Part shown: positions 32,514 through 44,316 of the stretch, one piece after another
Position numbering within the stretch: position 1 is the stretch's first letter
How the letters are laid out: each line of letters opens with the position of its first letter
Source of the DNA: Alopecurus myosuroides
Taxonomy: Eukaryota; Streptophyta; Magnoliopsida; Poales; Poaceae
Reading direction: 5' to 3'
Assembly: GCA_028641055.1 (NCBI GenBank)
Contig: CM054057.1
Coordinates: 578,736,610-578,800,609, forward strand
Length of the DNA stretch: 64,000 nt
Position numbers and translations under genes: made by a program
Notes under the pieces: generated by a model
Database searches by the model: none
Told to the model about the DNA's origin: nothing
What the model saw: the letters and a program-made list of their open reading frames with translations, nothing else

Positions 32514-33980
32514 CTATGATGCCGAAACTGCGGGAGCCGCTGGCCTACGAGGAGGAGGCGGCATTTGCTGCTGCTCTGCCCTCCGTCGTGCCGAGCTTGA
32601 CTGAATATTCCTCGTGTTTCCGGGTTGCCGGTTGACATACGGCGTCCCATGCAAACCACTTCTATGGTACGGGTAATTTGCCTGCTGAGCCACTCCAGTG
32701 CGTAGCATCTCTATGGCCTGCCGAGTTTCGATTTCTCGAGGCGACTCTCCTAGTGGAATACGGTCGAGCGCTAGGGTTGCGGCGTACACGTTATCCATGG
32801 GGTTATTGAAGTGACCCGGAGGGGTGTGAAATCGTGACGGTGGTGGCGCCGTATTGCCCCCAAGAGTTCCAGCGGGTAACCCGGCTGGTGCGTTGGCCGG
32901 CGGTCCCCCGAGCGTCGCTCCTTTAAATCCGGTTCCCTGATTCACAGCCGGGATTGGCTGATCTTGGGGAGTAATAAACAGTGTGGCCGGCTGTAGATTT
33001 CCACCTGCCGCCGGTAACCTCGTTTGATGCCTCTGATTGTATATCCTTGTTGTTTGAGCCTGAATTCGATCCTCCAGTTCTTCCAACTCACGCTGGCGCT
33101 CAGCCATCCCTTGCCTCTCAGCTTCTACTTCCCTTCTCTGTTGATCCAATGCCCGGCGGGCTACATCTAGGTCTCGGGCACGCGCCACTGCGTTTTCTGG
33201 GGTTATCACTGTTGCCAATACGGTGGGATCTAAGATCAAATTGTTGCTGAACAGAGCCTGATTTTGTGGACGTGAAGTTCCTGCTCCCGTTGCTCTGCTT
33301 GCCATGAACCCAAACATATTCCTATTCCACTCACTTTCCCCTGTTCCACTAGTGACAGAGGCCGGCTCTCCATCGACCCGGGCTATGACCGGGTTTCCAT
33401 TAGCCGGTGTTTGTTGTTGGGCCAGCGCTCGCGCCGCTCCAGCCGCGGCCACCGACACATCACCCTGATTAAGATTGATTGCAGGGGCTGTGTAGACCCC
33501 GACTCGGCGCGCGATGCCTGGGGACGATTCGTATTCTTCCTCTTCGCCACTATCTTCTTCGTACCGATCTTCAAGAAAATGCAAGATAGACTCGGTATCA
33601 TCTTCTCTCATAACCCGACCACGCGGGGTCCATACCGGCTCCTCCGGCTGTTCCCTCTTCGTGGTGGGTTCCTTCTCCGGCTCTACTGTCCCGACCGATT
33701 CTTCTCCGTCTGACTGAACACATGTATCGTCCCCTGACAAAGAATCACATTCATTATGGTCAGAAACAAAACCAGATGCACGTACCATACTGACGAAGAC
33801 GTTGACTCGGCCAATTGTGACGACAGATCCGGTCTCCAAATGATCCGACTCTGGCCCCCAGCATAGGTCGTCCACGATCTTTTCTCCTTCATCGTTGGTG
33901 ATGATCTCGCCGATGACGAGGTTCTTCATGCTTTCCCGAGCTTCTCCCGTGATGTAAACACCTTTGGACGTAGGCCCCAT
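32514..33980 (-). CDS. Element C ORF1 (coiled-coil, N-terminal gag extension)
   Basis: An open frame of 489 residues from the ATG at 33980 (MGPTSKGVYITGEA), which lies directly after the primer site. The frame stays open through the LTR upstream, but translation there is unlikely. Acidic N-terminal half; a strong coiled coil near residues 270-310 (DVARRALDQQRREVEAERQG); then a Pro/Gly-rich tail. It ends at TAG 32516-32514 in the same frame as the gag-pol ORF, which begins 31 bases later. It could be an ORF1 distinct from gag or a gag-pol frame cut by one stop. No enzyme motif seen. Confidence 0.65.
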   Translation of the reverse strand: MGPTSKGVYITGEARESMKNLVIGEIITNDEGEKIVDDLCWGPESDHLETGSVVTIGRVNVFVSMVRASGFVSDHNECDSLSGDDTCVQSDGEESVGTVEPEKEPTTKREQPEEPVWTPRGRVMREDDTESILHFLEDRYEEDSGEEEEYESSPGIARRVGVYTAPAINLNQGDVSVAAAGAARALAQQQTPANGNPVIARVDGEPASVTSGTGESEWNRNMFGFMASRATGAGTSRPQNQALFSNNLILDPTVLATVITPENAVARARDLDVARRALDQQRREVEAERQGMAERQRELEELEDRIQAQTTRIYNQRHQTRLPAAGGNLQPATLFITPQDQPIPAVNQGTGFKGATLGGPPANAPAGLPAGTLGGNTAPPPSRFHTPPGHFNNPMDNVYAATLALDRIPLGESPREIETRQAIEMLRTGVAQQANYPYHRSGLHGTPYVNRQPGNTRNIQSSSARRRAEQQQMPPPPRRPAAPAVSAS

Positions 33981-33993
33981 GGTGGGCGCCAAC
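33981..33993 (-). other. Primer binding site of element C
   Basis: The minus strand reads GTTGGCGCCCACC next to the LTR end at 33994. TGGCGCC is a common primer-site core in plant Gypsy elements; the exact tRNA is not certain from 13 bases. Confidence 0.65.
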
Positions 33994-34446
33994 TGTCGCG
34001 GGATATTCACGGCAGACGTTACCAGGGGTAACTTAGTTTGGGGCAAATCGACTCTGGTGTTTGGGAGAGGGTTTAGCTTAGGGGAAATCATGTTATTTGG
34101 TGATCTGGTAGCTCGGGTTGCAATGTCGCCGAGACTCTGATCTAGGGTTACAACTATCGACTCTCGTATTACTAGAACCCTCGAATATCTAGAAAAACTA
34201 TATGTTTCTCTATGCCGAGAGCCGGTTTATATATTACCCGTCTCTCTGACTTCCTATACAAGGCACACCCGGAATACACACATAACCCTAGATTTCCTAA
34301 CCGTGGACCCCCAAGGTACGATTACAAATCCACACTCCCTTTTGGGCCTTCTGGAAACCCCTCCATCTTGGGCCGGGTTTTATGTGATTTCCTTCTGGCT
34401 GGGTTTCGCCTAGGCATGGGCCTACCGGGTTACCATCCCCCCAAAA
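33994..34446 (-). repeat. 5' LTR of element C (453 bp)
   Basis: On the minus strand it starts TTTTGGGGGGATGGTAACCC (34446, first bases mutated from TGTT) and ends GTGAATATCCCGCGACA (33994). ATTAC follows at 34447-34451. It pairs with 21497-21960. Confidence 0.9.
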
Positions 34447-35202
34447 ATTACGAAAATCATCGGTTCCCATAAAATATTTAATGCATTCATTATCATAATT
34501 TATACCTGACTTTCTTCCTTTGTCATTCTCCCATCCTTTAGTATTTTCCTGAATACGGTCAAGAAGATCCCATTTAGCTTCTCCTTTCATACATGTGAAT
34601 GATCCAGAACAATAGGCATCCAATAAATCCTTATCATGAAGATAAAGCCTTGCATAAAAATTATTGATAACAATATTACTGTGGAGCTCATGAATGGGAC
34701 ATTTGAGCATTAATAACTTCAGTCTCCCCCAAGCTTGGGCAATACTCTCTCCATCATGTGGCTAGAAATTATATATTTGATTCCGATCCTTATGAATCTC
34801 ACTGGGAGGATAGAATTTGGAACAAAAGAGAGGTACAATTTCCTCCCATCCAATAGATCGGCCATTCTTCAGCATTTTAAACCATTCCGCAGATATACCC
34901 TTTAGTGATAAAGAGAATAATTTCCTCTTAACTTGGTCCATTGAAATACCTGCACACCTGTACAACTCGCATAATTCATGTCTGAAGAATAAATGATCAC
35001 CAGGATGGATAGTTCCATCTCCAAAATAGTAGTTATCCATAACATGTTCAACTATTTTCATAGGTATTTGAAAAGGATCCAATTGAACAGACAGCGGGTC
35101 ATCTACTACCCTAGCAGTGGCAGCAGTACTCCAAAATAGGTAATCAAATGGAGATCTCTCCATAATGAAATAAAGCAGCAAACAGAAATAAAAACAACAC
35201 AC
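34447..35202 (-). pseudogene. Element A gag, N-terminal part
   Basis: Two minus-strand pieces of an Athila-type gag: 35202-34762 (146 aa, with FQIPMKIVEHVMDNYYFGDG and LKGISAEWFKMLKNGRSIGW) and 34710-34297 (with LHDKDLLDAYCSGSFTCMKG). They are separated by an in-frame stop near 34762. The second runs into element C at 34451. Gag would form the particle that packages element RNA. Not functional. Confidence 0.75.
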
Positions 35203-35236
35203 ACAGTAAAATTTTCTCTTACCAATAGCGCTTCAC

Positions 35237-35254
35237 TCCCCAGCAACGGCGCCA
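35237..35254 (-). other. Primer binding site of element A
   Basis: The minus strand reads TGGCGCCGTTGCTGGGGA, the usual primer site of Athila-type Triticeae elements (Asp tRNA-like). It places the end of the A 5' LTR a few bases to its right (about 35257-35270). Confidence 0.8.
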
Positions 35255-35257
35255 GAA

Positions 35258-35949
35258 AATAGTCTCTATGGCCCACAGGTATAGGGGGCGTATCGTAGTA
35301 CTTTCGATAAATAAGAGTCTCGAATCCAACGAGGAGCAGAAGGAGTTGACAAGCAGGTTGGATAGAGGATTCACTTTAAACACTAGCAGACAGCATCCGC
35401 AACTACAAGAAAGTAATTAAGATAAATCTAACCACGACCTTAAACTCTGGGATCCTACACTCCCTCATGCATCGATTTCCTAACGGGGGTTTAGGTTTCT
35501 GTCACTCCGGAAACCCCACAATCAGTAGCCAAATACACAATGCATCCCTCTAGGCCCATAAAGGTGAAGTGTCATGTAGTCGACGTTCACATGAAACCAC
35601 TAGAAGAATAGCACCACAACTTAAATATCAAACCATTAGATATTACTTCAACATAATTCCGCTACTAACATCTTGTCTTTTCCCATGTCCTCAAGAACTA
35701 AACGAACTACTCACAAGACATCATATGGATCATGATCAGAGGTGATATAATGATGAATAACAATCTAGTCATAAAGTGCAAACACCGATAAATCTTGTAA
35801 GCATCAACTACAAAAGAGTAATCAACACCGGGAGAGAGATCTAGTGAAGAACAACAATATAGAACCCTAATTGTTACATCGGGGCGGAGGTGGATGGTGA
35901 GGATCATGGTGCTGGTGGTGATGATGATGATGATGATCTTGATGATGCA
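35258..35949 (-). repeat. Element A 5' LTR, primer-site (U5) side
   Basis: Non-coding LTR sequence to the right of the primer site, cut at 35949 by element G. It ends in a (GAT)n-rich stretch, 35920-35947. The exact inner border is uncertain because no TG/CA end lies right at the primer site. The other part of this LTR is at 42428-42933. Confidence 0.65.
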
Positions 35950-37291
35950 TGATACATCTCCAACGTATCTATAATTTCTGATGTTCCATGTTGATATTAT
36001 GCCAATTGCTACATGTTTTCTGTATGTTTTCCTACGTCTTCTTACATTTTCCGGGACTAACCTATTAACAAGATGTCAAGTACCAGTTCCATGTTTTCTG
36101 TTGTTTTATATTTCAGAAAAGTTGTTCTGGAAATATTCTCAGAATTGGACCCCACGAATCCCGAAGTTCCTATTTTTCCCGGAAGCATCCAGAAGTCCCG
36201 AAGAGCCCCAGAGGGGGGCCATAGGGTGGCGCGGGTCCCCCCTGGCCACCCCCTGGCATCGCCCTTTCGCCTATATATACTCCCCCAAGGGAAAACCCTA
36301 GAAGAATCGAACTTTTCCACCAAATACATCCATAGCTCCGCCGCCTCCGCCGACAAGTTTCGGGGGACAGATCTCTGTTCTGGCACCCTGTCGGGATGGG
36401 GAAGTGCCCCCGGAACCATCTCCATCGACTCCACCGCCATCTCCATCGTCGTTGATGTCTCCTATGATGAGGAGGGAGTAGTTCTCCCCCGAGGCTGAGG
36501 GCTCTACCGGTAGCTATGTGGTTCATCTCTCCTTCACATGGTGTGATCTATATGTGATCGTGAGCTTTGTAATCTAGTTGAATAAGTAGATGTTACTCTT
36601 CATCTTGTGCTACTCAAGTGTTTTATTAATATGAACTTTGGAGTCACCTTGTCCCGTGGTGTGAAGGTGACAGTGTGCACATCGTGTGTGTCTCCTCTAT
36701 GAATTGTGGTGTTTGTCTAGTACCTTCTAGGGCGCTCATAGTGACAGCGTGGGGTTAACTAGATATGGGAATGCTTACTTTAAGGAATGCCTTTTGCAGC
36801 CCTACGCAATGATTAGTGTTCGTTATCCAACCGGAGAGGTTTAAGAGTAGCATAGTGAAGAAAAGATATTTAGTTATTCAATTATGTGATCATTGTTGAG
36901 AGTGTCCACTAGTGAAAGTAGGATCCCTAGGCCTTGTTTCCAAGCATTGAAAGACCGTTTTTCACCTGTTCTGCTACATGTTTGCTTGCTGCCATATTTA
37001 TTTCAGATTGCTATTATTACTTATAACCATCAATATTACTCGTATTTCACTATCTCTTCGCCGAACTAGTGCACCTATATACCTGACAAGTATATTGGGT
37101 GTGTTGGGGACACAAGAGACTTCTTGTATCTTAATTGCAGGGTTGCTTGAGAGGGATATCTTTGACCTCTACCTCCCTGAGTTCGATAAACCTTGGGTGA
37201 TCCACTTAGGGGAAACTTGCTCCTGTTCTACAAACCTCAGCACTTGGAGGCCCAACACTGTCTACAAGAATAGAAGCGTGCGTAGACATCA
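35950..37291 (+). repeat. 5' LTR of element G (1,342 bp)
   Basis: Starts TGATACATCTCCAACGTATC, ends GCGTAGACATCA. Contains a GC-rich GGCC-containing block (36190-36260) and a likely TATA box (CTATATATACTCC near 36271). It matches 41052-42427. Confidence 0.9.
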
Positions 37292-37301
37292 AGCTCTTTT
37301 C

Positions 37302-37319
37302 TGGCGCTGTTGCCGGGGA
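37302..37319 (+). other. Primer binding site of element G
   Basis: TGGCGCTGTTGCCGGGGA, ten bases after the 5' LTR end. It is the Athila-type site with one difference from that of element A in the TGGCGC(C/T) core. Confidence 0.8.
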
Positions 37320-37426
37320 GGTCACGTAAAAGTTTCTCACATCCTTGGGTGTGAGTGCTCGGATTTATTTCCTTTAGATTCTGCAATTTTATCTTTTTGT
37401 TTCTTGTTTTCACTACTTAGGCTTAA

Positions 37427-38272
37427 TGGAAAACAACAAAAATATGAGAGCGCTTTATAATATTTATCTTGAGTTAGGACATGAAGTGTTTGAAGAGAAA
37501 ATTATAAAAACCTATGGAGCTTTATTTGCATGCTAATGGAAATTCTATTAGTATGAACTCTTTAAACACCATTATTGCTAATGCTATGGAAAAGTCTAAG
37601 CTTGGGGAAGTTGGTTTTGATGAATATGATATTTTTAGTCCCCCAAGTTTTGAGGAGGAAATTTTCTTTGATGATACTTTGCCTCCAATATAGGATGATT
37701 ATAATGATTGGTATTCTAGTTCCACCTACTATGAATGATAAATTTTATTGTGATCATGATGTGCCTTCTATATATGATGTTTACAATGATGAATATGTTA
37801 TTTTCAGTCCACCTACTATTGAGGAGAAATTAATTATGATTACAATATGCCTCCTATATTTGATGATTATGGTGATGAGAATTATAATGATAGCTATTTT
37901 GTTGAATTTTCTCCCACTGCTATTAATAAGAATGACTACGCTTATGTTGACACTATTTATTCTTTTATGCATGTGGCTCATGATAAGAATGTTTTATGTG
38001 ATAGCTATAATGTTAATTTTATTCATGATGCTACTGAAGGTTATTATGAGAGAGGGAAACATGGTTTTATGCATCTCAACAATATTAAGTTTCCCCTCTT
38101 TATGTTGAAATTTTTGAAGTTGCACTTATTTTGTCTTCCTATGCTAGTCACTTTGTGCTTCGTTGCCTTGTTTTACAAGATTCTTTTCCATAGGAAGTGG
38201 GTTAGGCTTAAATGTGTTTTTATTTTCTTCTTTATGCTCTCTTATTATGCTTCAACTCTTATTCTTATGTGA
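37427..38272 (+). pseudogene. Acidic repeat ORF of element G, decayed
   Basis: Begins near 37427 (MENNKNMRALYNIYLELGHE) and is recognisable in shifting frames to the TGA at 38270-38272. The middle is made of degenerate acidic units such as DEYDIFSPPSFEEE, YDVYNDEYVIFSPPTIEE and PPIFDDYGDENYNDSY. The last part (37847-38272) contains FIHDATEGYYERGKHG, LNNIKFPLFMLKFLKLHLF and HRKWVRLKCV, followed by a hydrophobic end with likely membrane segments. I recall this ORF type from non-autonomous Triticeae Gypsy elements; function unknown. At least three frameshifts or stops (near 37515, 37693 and 37830). Confidence 0.55.
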
Positions 38273-41051
38273 GCATCTTTTAAAAATCATTGTGCCTAGC
38301 TGAAAGGCATTAAAAGAAAAGGCGCTTTCGGGAGACAACCCGTTTTATTTCTCCGTTTTCAACCCGTTTTCCGTCGTTTATGTTTGTTTTCTTTGCACCT
38401 GGGTGTTTTCTATTTCCTTAGAAACCCCGCTGTATATTTTCTTTTGTGTCTTTGTTGAGCCAAGTACTAGTGGAAAGTTGAGACTATATTTCGGATTTCT
38501 GCGCAGGAAACAGATTTCTGCTGTCCACTGTTAAAATCGTATAAAATCGCAGAAAATTCAAAATGACCTGACCTTTTCGTGCGTCATCCTGGGATATATA
38601 CGCAACTTTTCTTAGTTGACCACTTTTTGATTAGAGAAACAGAGGATTTTCGAAAAAAATCATCTTTACCTGTTGTTCTGTTTTGACAGATTTCTGCTAA
38701 TAATTGCATTTGCCTCTTAATTTCTTTCTTTTGTTGTTCTTTTGAGAAAAAGAGTTTTAAAAGAAGTTGTGACAGTAGCTAATGTGTCCATGAGTGTTAG
38801 GCTTGTGTTGAAACTGAACCATGTGAATTTATTATTTCGATTTGCACTAACGTTGCTACTGAAGATTGTGAGAAGTTTGGTGTGAAGGAAGTTTTCAAGG
38901 ATCAAGAGAACAGGATGATATGATGTGATCAAGAAGAGTGAAGAGACTAAGCTTTGGGATGCCCCGGTGGTACATCCCAGCAAATTCCAAGAAGACTCAA
39001 GCATCTAAGATTGGGGATTCCCAAGGCATCCCCTTCTGCATCAACAATTTATCAGGTCACTTCTAGTGAAACTATATTTTTATTCAGTCACATCTTATGT
39101 GCTTTACTTGGAGCGTCTTTTATTTTTGTTTTCAGTTTGTTTAGTTTTCTTTTCTATAGTTTATGGTTGGATCTTATCATACTTGTGTGGGAGAGAGACA
39201 CGCTCCGTTTTCATTGCTTAGAACACTCTAGTTTTCATTCTTATTGTCCTGTGAGTGTTCACTTTTTGCTAGTACTATGTTTAGCCTTTGTTTTCATGCA
39301 TCTCTTATTCTAAGTTGTTAGTACTCTCCAGTTTTAATTTCTATATGCTTAGAGAGAGTTTTTGTTGTCATATATATGTGCTTGGTTGAGAATATAAATT
39401 CTTATGTGGTAGTTGGTATAGTGGAAAAATTCGCATGGTCTTGTAGATCGCTAAACTGCTTCACCTGAATCACTTTTGTTGTTTTGAAATATTAATTTGC
39501 TTAATGGATAAACGGGAAGGACTAGTAAGTATAAACTTTTAATGGTTGGTCTAAGAAACTTGATACTGTGCCACACTTAAATTACCAGCTGATAGAAACA
39601 ATGGTATATGATTGCTACGAGTGATACATTTCAGATCGGCCTTTTGTTACGCGCTGCGGTCGGGGTGGCTAACAGTGACTTGTCACTGCCACGGACCCTC
39701 TTGGAGTGATTTGCATTATTCCTTGTAAAGATGATTTTCTTTCTGCAACCTTTTAACTCGTGAGTCTATGTTGTGGTTCCTGGCACTTCCACCATCCATA
39801 TTTGCTAGCCTCTTCGGTACTGTGCATTTCCCTTCCTCACATTGAGAGTTGGTGCATACTTCGTCAGTGCATCCAAATCTCGTGGGAGGACTTTGTTCTC
39901 CTACACATAAGCCCATATATTCTTCCTCAAAACAGCCACCATACCTACCTATCATGGCATTTCCATAGCCATTCAGAGAAATATTGCTGCACAACATCCA
40001 CCTCCATTTTATTACTTGATGATGAGCTTCATGGTTATTTATGCATACTGCTACACTGGCAGGAGCATGCAGTTGGATACATAAGAGATATTCCATTATG
40101 AGTTATGAGTACTAAAAAAGTGTGACGATTCATTGTAATATAGGATGTTGCTCCTACCGGTGAGGATATATGAAAAATAAAATAAAATAAATGAAAAGGC
40201 CCAAAAAGAAAAAGAAAAAAAAGGGGGCCAAAGAGAGAATAAAGAGAGAGGGGGCGCATCACTATCCTTTATACCACACTTGTGCTTCATGTTTAGCACA
40301 AATGCTTCAGTTTGGATAAAGTTTTCATATTATCATTCATTCATAACTATGTGGGAAACTTTACATTATAGAACTTGGCTTGTATATTCCAATGATGAGC
40401 CTCCTCAAATGAGATCTAGGTCTTCGTGAGCAAGCAAGTTGGAGGCACCCCCACTAGTTCCATTGGAGAGCTTTCATACACTTATAGCTCTATGTGCATC
40501 CGTTGTGTGGCAATCCCTACTCCTTGCATAGCTTCGGTCGTAAGACTTTCTCTTGTCTAATGGCCACTTTCAGCTTTGTGAGCCTTTCTTCCATTAACCT
40601 TTCAAACCCCCCATAATGTTCTCTTTTCCATAACATCCCAGTGTCAGGAACCAACGCAGAACACTTGCATGTTTTTAGTGCGCAAATAGTTTAAGATTCA
40701 AGCATTGCATCGTGTGGAAAGCTTGACTTGATCCTAACAGGGGTTGTGAAGATCGTTTGACGTGCATGATATTGTTGTTCTTGAAAGCTTAAATCATCTT
40801 TAATAAACTTTGCACGGTTGATAGTCTTTTAGTATTGATTCATTAAAAGCTTTGCTTCATTCTTCTTATTTTTTTATGCATTACTTGTTGATATCAAATA
40901 TAGATCACAGCTTTAGTTCATTTGATCCTAGTTTACATGCTCTGGTTTACATATTATGATCGAGATTGTGTGGTAGCATGTCACCTCATAAATTATTTTG
41001 TTTTATCATTTACCTAATCGAGGACGAGTAGGAACTAAGCTTGGGGATGCT
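38273..41051 (+). other. Non-coding interior of element G
   Basis: T-rich, without a supported ORF. It contains an AAGCTTTGGGATGCCCCGG motif near 38948 and a repeat of the same theme near 39010, poly-A/G tracts at 40170-40250, and the polypurine tract AACTAAGCTTGGGGATGC before the LTR. Confidence 0.6.
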
Positions 41052-42427
41052 TGATAAGTCTCCAACGTATCTATAATTTCTGATGTTCCATGTTGATATT
41101 ATGCCAATTGCTACATGTTTTCCGTATGTTTTCCTATGCTTTCTTACGTTTTCCGGGACTAACCTATTAACAAGATGCCAAGTGTCAGTTCCCTGTTTTC
41201 TGCTGTTTTTTATTTCAGAAAAGTTGTTCTGGAAATATTCTTGGAATTGGACCCCACGAATCCCGAAGTTCATATTTTCCCCGGAAGCATCCAGAAGTCC
41301 CGAAGAGCCCCGGAGGGGGGCCACAGGGTGGCCACACCATAGGGTGGCGCAGGTCCCCCCTGGTCGCGCCACCTGGTGGTGTGGGCCCCCTGGCATCGCC
41401 CTTTCTCCTATATATACTCCCCGAGGGAATACCCTAGAAGAATCGACCTTTTCCACAAAATACATATGTAGCTCCGCCGCCGCCGCCGACAAGTTTCGGG
41501 GGACAGATCTCTGTTCTGGCACCCTATCGGGACGTGGAAGTGCCCCCGGAACCATATCCATCGACTCCACCGCCATCTCCATCGCCGTTGTTGTCTCCTA
41601 TGATGAGGAGGGAGTAGTTCTCCCCCGAGGCTGAGGGCTCTACCGGTAGCTATGTGGTTCATCTCTCTCTCCCATGGTGTGATCTATATGTGATCGTGAG
41701 CTTTGTAATCTAGTTGAGTAAGTAGATGTTACTCTTCATCTTGTGCTACTCAAGTGTTTTATTAATATGAACTTTGGAGTCACCTTGTCCCGCGGTGTGA
41801 AGGTGACAGTGTGCATATCGTGTGTGTCTCCTCTACGAATTTTGGTGTTTGTCTACTACCTTCTAGGGCGCTCATAGTGACAGCGTGGGGTCAACTAGAC
41901 ATGGGAATGCTTACTTTAAGGAATGCTTTTTGAAGCCATACGCAATGATTAGTGTTTGTTATCCAACCGGAGAGGGTTAAGAGTAGCATAGTGAAGAGAA
42001 GATATTTAGTTATTCAATTATGTGATCATTGTTGAGTGTGTCCACTAGTGAAAGTAGGATCCCTAGTCCTTGTTTCCAAGCATTGAATCACCGTTTTCCG
42101 CATGTTCTGCTACATGTTTGTTTGCTTCCATATTTATTTCAGATTGCTATTATTACTTATAACCATCCATATTACTCGCATTTCACTATCTCTTCGCCGA
42201 ACTAGTGCACCTATATACCTGACAAGTATATTGGGTGTGTTGGGGACACAAGATACTTCTTGTATCTTAATTGAAGGGTTGCTTGAGAGGGATTTCTTTG
42301 ACCTCTACCTCCCTGAGTTTGATAAACCTTGGGTGATCCACTTAAGGGAAACTTGCTGATGTTCTAGAAACCTCTGCACTTGGAGGACCAACACTGTCTA
42401 CATGAATAGAAGTGTGCGTAGACATCA
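41052..42427 (+). repeat. 3' LTR of element G (1,376 bp)
   Basis: Starts TGATAAGTCTCCAACGTATC, ends GTGCGTAGACATCA, followed by ATGCC. Relative to the 5' LTR it has about 34 more bases, mainly in the GC-rich block near 41330-41390. Confidence 0.9.
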
Positions 42428-42933
42428 ATGCCCGGTGCGATGACGGTGACGATGGTGATGATTTCCCCTCTCCGGGGAGAGATTTTCCCGGCAGATTTCT
42501 ACCTGCCGGAGAGCTTTTCTTTCTCTGTTGTTTTCCGCCCCGAGGAGGCGGCAGAATATTTCCTTGATGGTTCTCTAGGTCTTAGGGTTCCCTAGGGACA
42601 AAGTATGCGCAAGGGGCTGCCAGTGGTGGGCCAGGGTGGCCACACCACGTGGTGAGGACCCCTGGTGGCCCCCTCTGGCTCCCCTCCTGGCTAGCTCCAT
42701 CATCTGGTGATATAAGACTTCTCCGATGTTTCCCTTCTTCTTCTGATCTTCAGAAATAGGGTATCTTGATAGTGCTTTTTCCAGCAAATTTCTGGTCCTG
42801 GTGAATTATTCTCCAATAATTGTAAAACATGCAAAATAGATGAAATAGCATAAGTATCATCTCTAAATTGTAAATATACCGATGAATAACATTAGATTAT
42901 GATATAAAATAGTGATGCAAAATGGACGCATCA
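42428..42933 (-). repeat. Element A 5' LTR, outer (U3) side
   Basis: Continues the A LTR after element G. On the minus strand the LTR starts TGATGCGTCCATTTTGCATC at 42933, a start I know from Athila-type Triticeae LTRs. It contains GC-rich CCACC/GGTGG motifs near 42640-42670 and a likely TATA region around 42710. Together with 35258-35949 the LTR is about 1.2 kb. Confidence 0.7.
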
Positions 42934-44316
42934 GACTCCTTCTACCTAAAGTATTGACCTATAGAATCCCCTTTATTTGAACTTTAACATGTTTAGGATC
43001 ATTAGCATGCTCATGGGTACTGAAAGTTTTAAGTTCTTCAAAATTTTGGATGGTGCAAATTTTAATAGGCTCTCTTTTAGCATATATTTCAGCAGCTTTT
43101 TCTCTTTCTCTTCTATCACCGATTTGGGCTAACATTCTCATATTCTCGTTAATTTGAACCTGTATAGCATTTACAGGTTCAATTTTCTTGACTTCAAGGA
43201 TTTTAGTCCTAAATTTTAAAATGTTAACAACATGAACAAGACTATCAACTTTCAAGACAAGATTATCCAGTTTTTCAAGCTTTTCCTCAAAAGTTTTATT
43301 GAAACCTTTTCATGAAGAAATAAATTATTTGAACATGTTTTACATATCAGAGGTGGAAATTTTAAAATTTCTATAAGCATTGCCATAATAATTCCCATAT
43401 GAATTATCATTATTAGTAGGATATGGCCTATAGTTGTTACCACCAAAATTATTTCTATAAGCACTGTTGTTGAATTTGTTTCTAGCAATAAAATTCACAT
43501 CAACTTGATCATTTTCATTAAAAACCAGAGAGTTCAAAGGAACATTATTAGGATCCATAGGCACTTTTTCATCAAGCAAAGAAGCAATCATATCAATTTT
43601 ATCACCCAAAGAGGAGACCTCCTCAACAGAATTTACCTTGTTACCTGTTGGATCCCTTTCTGTGTGCCATTGAGAACAGTTTGTCATCAAATCATCCTAT
43701 AACTCATTTTCTACACCTAATGTGATATTCATAAATGTTCCTCCCTTAGACGAATCCAATAAACTCCTTGAATAAAAAAATTATCCTGCATGAAAAGTTT
43801 TGACAACCATCCACATGGTTAATCCGTGTGTGGTACCATTCTTTATCGTAGTTTTCATTCTTTCCCAAGCTTGAGAAACATGTTCATTATCAATCTATCT
43901 AAAGTTCATAATATATACATAATTTTTGCAGGTGGATAATCCTTCCCAATAAAAGCATATTTGCATTTAGTCCAAGAATCAATACTATTTTTAAGCAAAG
44001 ACAATAACCACTCCTTAGATCTTCATATTAATGAGAAATGGAATATTATTAGTCTCACGATGTAACCATCTACCTCTTTATATTTTTGCATATCACATAA
44101 CTCAACAAAGTTATTTAAATGGGAGACAATATCTTTTCCAATACCAGAAAATTGTTCTTTCATGACAAGATTCAACAAAGCTAGTTTAATCTCATAGAAT
44201 TCTGTTGTAGTAGCAGGTGAAGCAATAGGTGTGCATATGAAATAATTATTATTAATACTCTTAAAGTCACAAAGCTTGGTGGTATAATTGGTACTCATGC
44301 TTTCAACACAAAACAA
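42934..44316 (-). pseudogene. Element B gag remnant (Athila-like)
   Basis: Minus-strand pieces 44316-44023, 43690-43340 and 43255-42959 in different frames. The first starts MSTNYTTKLCDFKS and has NLVMKEQFSGIGKDIVSHLN. The second has VNFIARNKFNNSAYRNNFGG and an Asn/Tyr-rich tail typical of Athila gag. The third has INENMRMLAQIGDRREREKA. The frame is cut at 42933 by the LTR of element A. Element B protease and pol are not in the window. Confidence 0.65.

Larger units (their letters stand above)
21497..34446 (-). mobile_element. Element C: Tat/Retand-lineage Gypsy retrotransposon with antisense gene
   Basis: A 12.95 kb element with ~460 bp LTRs and a 5-base target duplication. Minus-strand order: 5' LTR, primer site, ORF1 (coiled coil), gag-protease-RT-RNase H, second RNase H, integrase, then ~5.3 kb before the 3' LTR holding a plus-strand intron-containing gene. 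Dual RNase H plus an extra antisense ORF is characteristic of the Tat lineage (Grande, RIRE2, Retand relatives). Stops and frameshifts in pol make this copy non-autonomous. Confidence 0.88.
35950..42427 (+). mobile_element. Element G: non-autonomous Athila-like element
   Basis: A 6.5 kb plus-strand element with two ~1.35 kb LTRs in direct orientation, a primer site (TGGCGCTGTTGCCGGGGA at 37302) and a purine tract (AAGCTTGGGGATGC) before the 3' LTR. ATGCA (35945-35949) before and ATGCC (42428-42432) after form a near-perfect target duplication. The 3.76 kb interior has no gag or pol; it carries only a decayed acidic ORF. Movement must have relied on proteins from a related element. Confidence 0.85.
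4806..42933 (-). mobile_element. Element A: Athila-lineage Gypsy retrotransposon, split by F, C and G
   Basis: A single minus-strand element explains five separated blocks: 3' tail and integrase to reverse transcriptase (4806-7917), protease/gag (20409-21496), gag (34447-35202), primer site plus U5 side of the 5' LTR (35237-35949), and the rest of that LTR (42428-42933). Each gap is an insertion flanked by a 5-base target duplication. The FMDDFS catalytic motif of the reverse transcriptase and the gag type point to the Athila lineage. The 3' LTR is missing on the left, so A was truncated there. All its frames are broken. Confidence 0.8.

Noticed and set aside
35920..35949. (GAT)n run as a coding Asp repeat
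   Set aside because: It is a microsatellite in the A LTR next to the G insertion; there is no frame.
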